A stretch of 19,454 nt of DNA from CAYXBG01 sp964463145. GTDB taxonomy: Bacteria > Acidobacteriota > UBA6911 > RPQK01 > CBDAPI01. Within the stretch, counting starts at the first letter, position 1. The number at the start of each line of letters is the position of its first letter. Under the pieces are notes generated by a model. It had not been told where the DNA came from. It searched no databases and was given only the letters and a program-made list of their open reading frames with translations. Where the stretch lies: positions 1 through 19,454 of the forward strand of contig CAYXBG010000026.1 of NCBI GenBank assembly GCA_964463145.1. Direction: 5' to 3'. A program made the position numbers and the translations under genes. Below, piece by piece: positions 14,766 to 19,454 of the stretch.

Positions 14766-16235
14766 ATGAAACTCAAGTCTTTTTTCCCCCTTGGGCTGTT
14801 TTTTTTGGTGAGTTTCTGTGCCTTAGTCCCCGAACACTCCATTCAAGCCCGAACACGCGTACTAATACTCGACGGGGAGAATAATCATCCCTGGGAAGTG
14901 ACTACCGTTATGCTTGAGAAGATTTTGGAGTCCCACTTTGAGGTCGAAATTGCAACCCGTTTGCCCGGAATTGAATTCAATCCAAGGTTTCAAGATTTTA
15001 ATGTAGTGTTATCCAACTACAACGGGGCCCCCTGGACACAAGATGTGAATAGAGCTTTTGAAAATTATGTTCGCGGAGGGGGAGGCTTCGTTAGTGTGCA
15101 CGCAGCTAACAATGCTTTCCCGGAATGGGGAGCCTACAACACAATTATAGGCCTGGGAGGCTGGGGGAATCGTGACCAATCCCATGGGCCTTACGTACGC
15201 ATCAGGGATGGTGGTTTTGTTAGAGACTTCTCAAATGGGAAGGGAGGATCCCATGGTCAGCAACATGAATTTCTAATCACTGCTAGAACTCCAGATCATC
15301 CTATTTTGCAGGGGCTCCCCAAAGAATGGATGCACGCGAAGGATGAGCTGTACGATCGTTTGCGCGGTCCCGCCCAAGATCTAGAAGTATTGGCTACAGC
15401 CTTCTCGGACACTGAGACGGGAGGTTCGGGGGAGCATGAACCGGTATTAATGACCGTCAGGTATGGTGAGGGTAGGGTTTTCCATACCACCCTTGGACAC
15501 AGTCCTCAGTCCATGAGTGGCCTTGGTTTCCAAGAGACTCTGCTGAGAGGCACGGAGTGGGCTGCAACTGGCAAGGTGGATCTCCAGAAGGGACTTGAGC
15601 CTCAAGAGTTGAGTTCAGACCGAGCTAGTTATCGCTATATGGAGGACCCTGAGTCTGCAGGCTCTATATGGGTCTCGCTTTTTGATAGCCGAAGTCTTAA
15701 GGGTTGGACGCAACTTGGTGGAGCTGCAATTTATTCCGTTGAGGATGGTCTAATTGTTGGCACAACCAATGAAGGGAGTCCGAACTCATTCCTTTGCACC
15801 AAGGGTGAATATTCTGACTTCGAACTAATGTTTGATGTAATGGTTGATGTAGAGCTGAACTCTGGGGTACAAATTCGATCCAAGAGTCTTTCAGGATACA
15901 AGGATGGTCGAGTGCACGGCCCACAGATTGAGATACCTGGGGGTTGCTGTAAAGGCAATGCAGGGTATGTCTATTCCGAGGCGACGGGACGAGGTTATCT
16001 CAGCCGCGAACGTCCTATGAAGAATGTTTTTAAGGATGGCGAATGGAACCGTTATCGTGTACGAGCGCACGGTCCCCACATACAGACTTGGCTCAACGGA
16101 GTATCTGTTGAAGATCTTAAAGATGAGGAGTCCTCACAATCTGGTTTTATAGGACTGCAGGTACATGAAATACCATCAGGGGATGGGCCGTATAAGGTCA
16201 GATGGAGAAACATCTTGATCAGAGAACTCCACTGA
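14766..16235 (+). CDS. Secreted ThuA-like domain plus DUF1080 (3-keto-disaccharide hydrolase) domain protein
   Basis: The product has 489 residues. A signal peptide (hydrophobic core FFPLGLFFLVSFCALV, likely cleavage near residue 28) sends it out of the cytoplasm. Residues about 30-270 are ThuA-like, a glutamine-amidotransferase-type fold: RVLILDGENNHPW, then GGGGFVSVHAANNAFPEWG, HPILQGLPKEWMHAKDELYD and GRVFHTTLGH. From about residue 300 a second domain starts with IWVSLFDSRSLKGWTQLGG and runs through SGVQIRS, GPQIEIPGG, WNRYRVRAHGPHIQTWLNG and VRWRNILIREL, the pattern of PF06439, a concanavalin-like domain assigned to 3-keto-glycoside hydrolysis. Such fusions are frequent in Planctomycetota, Verrucomicrobiota, Acidobacteriota and Bacteroidota and point to glycan or keto-sugar use. 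The exact substrate is unknown. No strong ribosome-binding site is visible; exodeoxyribonuclease III follows after 30 nt. Confidence 0.88.
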   Translation: MKLKSFFPLGLFFLVSFCALVPEHSIQARTRVLILDGENNHPWEVTTVMLEKILESHFEVEIATRLPGIEFNPRFQDFNVVLSNYNGAPWTQDVNRAFENYVRGGGGFVSVHAANNAFPEWGAYNTIIGLGGWGNRDQSHGPYVRIRDGGFVRDFSNGKGGSHGQQHEFLITARTPDHPILQGLPKEWMHAKDELYDRLRGPAQDLEVLATAFSDTETGGSGEHEPVLMTVRYGEGRVFHTTLGHSPQSMSGLGFQETLLRGTEWAATGKVDLQKGLEPQELSSDRASYRYMEDPESAGSIWVSLFDSRSLKGWTQLGGAAIYSVEDGLIVGTTNEGSPNSFLCTKGEYSDFELMFDVMVDVELNSGVQIRSKSLSGYKDGRVHGPQIEIPGGCCKGNAGYVYSEATGRGYLSRERPMKNVFKDGEWNRYRVRAHGPHIQTWLNGVSVEDLKDEESSQSGFIGLQVHEIPSGDGPYKVRWRNILIRELH

Positions 16236-16265
16236 GGTAAGTCGGTTTAGGTACGGAGGAAAAAG

Positions 16266-17042
16266 ATGCGTCTAGCAACCTGGAATATCAACGGTCTCAG
16301 AGCCCGTCTTGATTTTATTCTTCATTGGTTGGAATCCCGACAACCAGACATAGTGGGATTACAGGAGCTCAAGATGGAAGAGGATCAATTTCCAAGCATG
16401 GTGTTTGAGGCGGCAGGTTACTCTACTCTGGTCCATTCCCAAAAAGCTTGGAATGGAGTAGCTATCCTGAGCCGTAATCCCATGGAATTGGTAACGGCAG
16501 GGCTTCCGGGACAAGAAAAGTATGGAGCACGTTTAATTGGTGTTCGCAACAAGGAGCTTAGCTTTGTAACTGTTTATTGCCCAAATGGGAAATCAGTGGA
16601 TCATTCTGACTTTCCGTTAAAATTAGACTGGTTTGATGGGCTTCAGACATTTCTCGAGAAAGAGCATTCTCCTCGTAATCCACTTGTCCTGTGTGGGGAT
16701 CTCAATCTGTGTCCTAGCCCTAAGGATACCTGGAATGAAGAAGCTTCTAAGGGGAGGATTTTCCATACTCCAGAGGAGAGAAAGCGATTCCAAAGCCTTA
16801 TTGATTGGGGGTTGACAGATCTGTATAGGAAAAAATATCCCGATGAGATCAGTTACTCTTGGTGGGATTATCGTGGAGGGGCTTTCCATCTCAATAAGGG
16901 TCTTAGAATCGACTTTCTTTTAGGGACAGAGGCGATTGTCGAACGTGTAAAAGAAGTTGTTATAGATAGGGACTATCGGAAAAAGAAAGACGGCATGACG
17001 GCATCCGATCACACTCCAGTTTATGTGGATCTTTACTCTTGA
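16266..17042 (+). CDS. xthA: Exodeoxyribonuclease III (AP endonuclease, EEP family)
   Basis: The product has 258 residues, the usual size for ExoIII, a cytosolic base-excision-repair nuclease that cuts at abasic sites and removes 3' blocking groups. All catalytic residues are present: N7 (TWNINGLRAR), E34 (LQELK), Y104 (TVYCPNG), D145 and N147 (GDLNLCP), D215 (RIDFLL), and D248-H249 (SDHTPV). The ribosome-binding site GGAGGAAAAAG before the ATG is strong. It lies 30 nt downstream of the ThuA/DUF1080 gene, probably on the same transcript, though the functions are unrelated. Confidence 0.95.
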   Translation: MRLATWNINGLRARLDFILHWLESRQPDIVGLQELKMEEDQFPSMVFEAAGYSTLVHSQKAWNGVAILSRNPMELVTAGLPGQEKYGARLIGVRNKELSFVTVYCPNGKSVDHSDFPLKLDWFDGLQTFLEKEHSPRNPLVLCGDLNLCPSPKDTWNEEASKGRIFHTPEERKRFQSLIDWGLTDLYRKKYPDEISYSWWDYRGGAFHLNKGLRIDFLLGTEAIVERVKEVVIDRDYRKKKDGMTASDHTPVYVDLYS

Positions 17043-17186
17043 GTGTTGGTAGGAGACCTATGTTGGATCTTTATAAAATTTTGTGTGGTTGTCTGATGAG
17101 TGGTTTTAGGTTATAGAGGTGGAGGTTGATCGGGTAGGCATTATGTTGGTTATTAGTAGATACTGGAAACTGTCTCGGATGGAGCA

Positions 17187-17849
17187 ATGACGGAGAATTG
17201 GAAGCTAGCTATTTTTGACCTCGACAACACCCTTATCGGGGGTGACAGCGATTACCGTTGGATGGAATTTCTAATCAAGCAGAAAGTGATGCCGGCTGAT
17301 TTCATTGAAGCAACAAAGTCTTTCTATGAGGACTACGAAAAGGGGCAGTTGGACCTTGAGGCCTTTCTTTTGTTCCAGCTGGCTCCACTAGCCTCAACTC
17401 CTCTCGAATCCTTAAAAGATTTACGCCGGCAGTTTATTGAGCAACGTATTAAACCTATTATCCTCCCCAAAGGGAAGGAACTAGTTCGGCATCATCAGGG
17501 CCAAGGCCATGACACTTTGATAATCACAGCTACTAACCGTTTTGTGACAGGCCCGATCTCTTTACTGTTTGGAGTTCCCGAACTTATCGCTATCGATCTA
17601 GAGGTTGTAAAAGGATGTTTTACAGGTCGTGTTCAAGGAGTGCCAAGCTTTGGGGGAGGTAAAGTGACACGCTTGGAGGAGTGGTTGGACAGCAAGGGGC
17701 AAAAGCCTTCCGAGACCTGGTTCTATAGTGACAGCCGGAATGATCTGCCCTTACTAGAATGGGTTGATCATCCTGTCGCGGTTGATCCTGATCCGATCCT
17801 AAGGCAAGAAGCTATTGATCGTGGGTGGCCAGTTCTCAGTCTTCGGTAA
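17187..17849 (+). CDS. HAD-superfamily phosphatase, subfamily IB (SerB-like)
   Basis: The product has 220 residues with the four HAD motifs. Motif I is FDLDNTL with nucleophile D11 and acid D13. Motif II is LIITATN with T114. Motif III is K159 (GGGKV). Motif IV is SDSRNDLPLL with D182 and D186. The helical cap inserted between motifs I and II (about residues 20-90) places it in the IB group with phosphoserine phosphatase. Relatives in this group include bacterial histidinol-phosphatase-like enzymes, so a small phosphorylated amino-acid or sugar substrate is likely but not identifiable. The ATG follows GGATGGAG. The 144-nt spacer after xthA suggests a separate or internal promoter. Confidence 0.9.
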   Translation: MTENWKLAIFDLDNTLIGGDSDYRWMEFLIKQKVMPADFIEATKSFYEDYEKGQLDLEAFLLFQLAPLASTPLESLKDLRRQFIEQRIKPIILPKGKELVRHHQGQGHDTLIITATNRFVTGPISLLFGVPELIAIDLEVVKGCFTGRVQGVPSFGGGKVTRLEEWLDSKGQKPSETWFYSDSRNDLPLLEWVDHPVAVDPDPILRQEAIDRGWPVLSLR

Positions 17850-17932
17850 TCCTTGCGCGAAGTCCGGAGCTGGTGTGCTGATGACAGTGATCATGAATGA
17901 TTCAATTAATGTTTATGGCTCCTTGAAGAAAA

Positions 17933-17954
17933 ACTCTCCACATTGATGGAGAGT
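17933..17954 (-). terminator. Intrinsic terminator reading on the minus strand
   Basis: ACTCTCCA (17933-17940) and TGGAGAGT (17947-17954) form a perfect 8-bp stem with a 6-base loop. On the + strand the hairpin is preceded by GAAGAAAA, so on the minus strand it is followed by TTTTCTTC, the classic intrinsic-terminator layout. On the + strand no T-run follows. No minus-strand gene is present to its right within the window. Confidence 0.45.
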
Positions 17955-17962
17955 GGTAGGAT

Positions 17963-17991
17963 TTGCATTCTCAAGTGCTAGGGATTAATCT
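17963..17991 (+). promoter_or_regulatory. Weak promoter-like sequence before the CoxG-like gene
   Basis: TTGCAT (17963-17968) and TAATCT (17986-17991) are spaced by 17 nt, with a predicted start about 20 nt before the GTG start at 18018. Each hexamer matches consensus at only three of six positions. Position, not quality, is the main support. Confidence 0.2.
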
Positions 17992-18017
17992 TCAATTCGA
18001 CCAGAACGGAGCATTTT

Positions 18018-18473
18018 GTGCAGATCAAAGGAAGCCACTCGGTAGCGTTATCGAGAGAGACAGTCTGGGCTGCGTTGCTCGATCCTGCTGTGATCAAGCA
18101 AGCACTCCCGGGTTGTGATCAGTTGATTGAGACGGGTCAGAATGCTTATACGGCCCAAATCAATATTAGAGTGGGTCCCATCACGGGGGCGTTTGAGAGT
18201 CAATTTTCTCTCACAGATCTAAAGCCGCCTGAGAGTTATAGATTGATTATCCAAGGTCGAGGACAGACGGGATTTCTGGATGCTAGTGGAGAGATCCGTC
18301 TGGAAGAGGATGGTGAAGCTACACTGCTCTACTATCATCTAGATGCTAGTGTGGGTGGGCGCGTCGCCTCATTTGGTCAGCGACTCATAGAGAGCACAGG
18401 TCGTATTGTAGCTCGGCAGGGATTAAAGAAACTGGACGTCGCACTGCAGGAATGGGGGAGGCAGTCTCGTTAG
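18018..18473 (+). CDS. coxG: CoxG-like SRPBCC protein of a molybdenum-hydroxylase cluster
   Basis: The product has 151 residues and belongs to the CoxG/PF06240 group of the SRPBCC fold (helix-grip, hydrophobic pocket). The family opening is seen as GSHSVALSRETVWAALLDPA, followed by LPGCDQLIETGQNAYTAQIN and IRVGPITGAFESQFSLTDL, and the end GGRVASFGQRLIESTGR is conserved. In CO-dehydrogenase bacteria CoxG has been linked to membrane attachment of the enzyme; that system's CoxG has a longer C-terminus, which this short form lacks. The start is a GTG with GGAG seven bases upstream. It is 46 nt before the 2Fe-2S subunit, supporting an operon. Confidence 0.88.
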   Translation: MQIKGSHSVALSRETVWAALLDPAVIKQALPGCDQLIETGQNAYTAQINIRVGPITGAFESQFSLTDLKPPESYRLIIQGRGQTGFLDASGEIRLEEDGEATLLYYHLDASVGGRVASFGQRLIESTGRIVARQGLKKLDVALQEWGRQSR

Positions 18474-18519
18474 TAGGGACTCTTGTGAGCTCTATGTCTA
18501 TTCGTAAAAGGGGAAGTCT

Positions 18520-18993
18520 ATGACCAAGATAGATATTACTGTCAACGGTAAGGAGTATCAGCGGGATTTAGAGGCCCGGATGCTTCTGGTTCATTTTCTG
18601 CGGGATGAGCTGGATTTAACCGGTACCAACATCGGATGTGAAACGAGTCTTTGCGGAGCCTGCACGGTCCTTGTGGACGGGCAATCAGTCAAAAGCTGTA
18701 CTCAACTTGCTGTCCAGGCTGATGGCTGTTCTATCACAACAATAGAAGGATTGGAGCGGGATGGTGAACTGCATTGTCTACAGCAAAGTTTCTGGGACAA
18801 TCATGGTTTGCAGTGCGGTTATTGCACTCCCGGAATGATTCTAGCTGCTTGGGATTTACTCAGTAAGAACAAAGCGCCTACAGAAAAGGAAGTCCGTAAG
18901 GCCTTAAAGGGGAATATTTGTCGTTGTACGGGATATCAGAATATTGTCAAAGCGGTTCGAAAGGCTGCAGAAAGTTTTGAGGAGGGTCTCTGA
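18520..18993 (+). CDS. coxS: 2Fe-2S small subunit of a xanthine-dehydrogenase/CO-dehydrogenase-type molybdoenzyme (CoxS-like)
   Basis: The product has 157 residues, typical of CoxS/XdhC-type small subunits. Two iron-sulfur clusters are encoded. The plant-ferredoxin-type N-terminal domain has C40, C45, C48 and C60 (GCETSLCGACTVLVDG). The helical C-terminal domain has C99, C102, C134 and C136 (QCGYCTPGM and CRCTGYQNI). Q98 before the third group is the conserved residue near the molybdopterin cytosine dinucleotide cofactor. The protein passes electrons from the Mo site of the large subunit toward FAD on the medium subunit. GGGGAAG precedes the start. The stop is one base before the large-subunit ATG. 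The symbol reflects the family; the substrate (CO, aldehyde, purine or other) is not shown. Confidence 0.93.
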   Translation: MTKIDITVNGKEYQRDLEARMLLVHFLRDELDLTGTNIGCETSLCGACTVLVDGQSVKSCTQLAVQADGCSITTIEGLERDGELHCLQQSFWDNHGLQCGYCTPGMILAAWDLLSKNKAPTEKEVRKALKGNICRCTGYQNIVKAVRKAAESFEEGL

Positions 18994-18994
18994 G

Positions 18995-19454
18995 ATGGGA
19001 GGGGTATTAGGTAAATCTATCAGGCGTCGCGAAGATCCAGCCTTGGTAACGGGACGAGGTAAGTATAGTGATGATCTGAAACGTCCGGGGATGGTTTTTG
19101 CAGCCATTGTCCGTAGCCCATACGCCCACGCAAAGATACTTTCCATTGACACCTCCAAGGCGGCAGCACAGGAAAGTGTCTTGGGGGTTTTTACTGCAGC
19201 GGATGTTCAGAAAAGTGGAGTGCCAGGCTTGATTCCTGTGGGATGGCTTCTTCCGGACATGAAAACTCCGGATCATCCAATGCTTGCAAAGGATAAGGTG
19301 TGCTATGTAGGGGATGCAGTGGCAGTGGTTGTAGCTGAGACGCGTTATGGAGCCAGAGACGCTGCGGAACTTGTATCCGTAGACTACGATCCCTTGCCCG
19401 CACTGGTCGACCCGCTGCAGACGACTATGGAAGGAGCCGCTCAGATCCATGAGG
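18995..19454 (+). CDS. Molybdopterin-binding large subunit, xanthine-dehydrogenase/CoxL family (3' end outside window)
   Basis: The frame opens with ATG at 18995 behind GGAGGG and stays open to the right edge, giving 153 of an expected roughly 750-800 residues. The N-terminus GVLGKSIRRREDPALVTGRG, then KYSDDLKRPGMVFAAIVRSP, YAHAKILSID and VCYVGDAVAVVVAETRYGAR with LVSVDYDPLPAL identify the aldehyde-oxidase/xanthine-dehydrogenase a/b hammerhead domain (about residues 20-130). The catalytic molybdenum domains, including the loop that separates true CO dehydrogenases (AYxCSFR in form I, AYRGAGR in form II-like), lie beyond the window, so the substrate cannot be assigned. Confidence 0.93.
   Translation, partial: MGGVLGKSIRRREDPALVTGRGKYSDDLKRPGMVFAAIVRSPYAHAKILSIDTSKAAAQESVLGVFTAADVQKSGVPGLIPVGWLLPDMKTPDHPMLAKDKVCYVGDAVAVVVAETRYGARDAAELVSVDYDPLPALVDPLQTTMEGAAQIHE

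Noticed and set aside
17060..17116. An 18-codon frame starting at ATG 17060 with an AGGAG five bases upstream, in the xthA-HAD spacer.
   Set aside because: It is too short to judge, has no recognisable features beyond two cysteines, and such frames arise by chance; no comparative data are available.

Overview
The window is bacterial and every recognisable gene lies on the + strand. The first half (1 to about 9.8 kb) is the 3' part of the S10 cluster run directly into the spc and alpha clusters: rpsC (3' end), rplP, rpmC, rpsQ, rplN, rplX, rplE, rpsH, rplF, rplR, rpsE, rpmD, rplO, secY, map, rpmJ, rpsM, rpsK, rpoA, rplQ. Gaps are mostly below 50 nt, and several stops abut the next start, so this is almost certainly one or a few long transcripts. 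They encode ribosomal proteins, the SecY translocon, methionine aminopeptidase and the RNA polymerase alpha subunit. Four genes common in this neighbourhood are absent: rpsN between rplE and rpsH, adk and infA around map, and rpsD between rpsK and rpoA.

From 9.8 to 13.7 kb lie a prolyl-tRNA synthetase of the short, editing-domain-free type, interrupted by a 10-N assembly gap with the wrong reading-frame length, and a secreted dipeptidyl-peptidase IV-like protease with its catalytic triad and double-Glu motif intact. From 13.7 to 14.8 kb is a sparse region with a small RRM RNA-binding protein, two non-coding stretches with inverted repeats, and tRNA-Asn(GTT) with an encoded CCA.

From 14.8 to 17.9 kb are a secreted ThuA-like/DUF1080 two-domain protein, exodeoxyribonuclease III and an HAD-IB phosphatase. 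From 18.0 kb to the right edge is a molybdenum-hydroxylase cluster: a CoxG-like protein, a CoxS-like 2Fe-2S subunit and the first 153 residues of a CoxL/xanthine-dehydrogenase-type large subunit. The order G-S-L with no medium subunit in front resembles the S-L-M order of form II CO-dehydrogenase-like clusters, but the diagnostic active-site loop is outside the window.

The taxon is uncertain. The alpha-subunit N-terminus, a periplasmic DPP-IV, ThuA/DUF1080 and an XDH/CODH-like cluster together are reminiscent of Acidobacteriota or another environmental heterotroph. That is an inference with low confidence. Most of the window is conserved housekeeping. I do not see a clearly new system; the points worth a second look are the altered ribosomal gene set, three G8 tracts, the structured non-coding DNA around the RRM gene, and a terminator that faces against all the genes.
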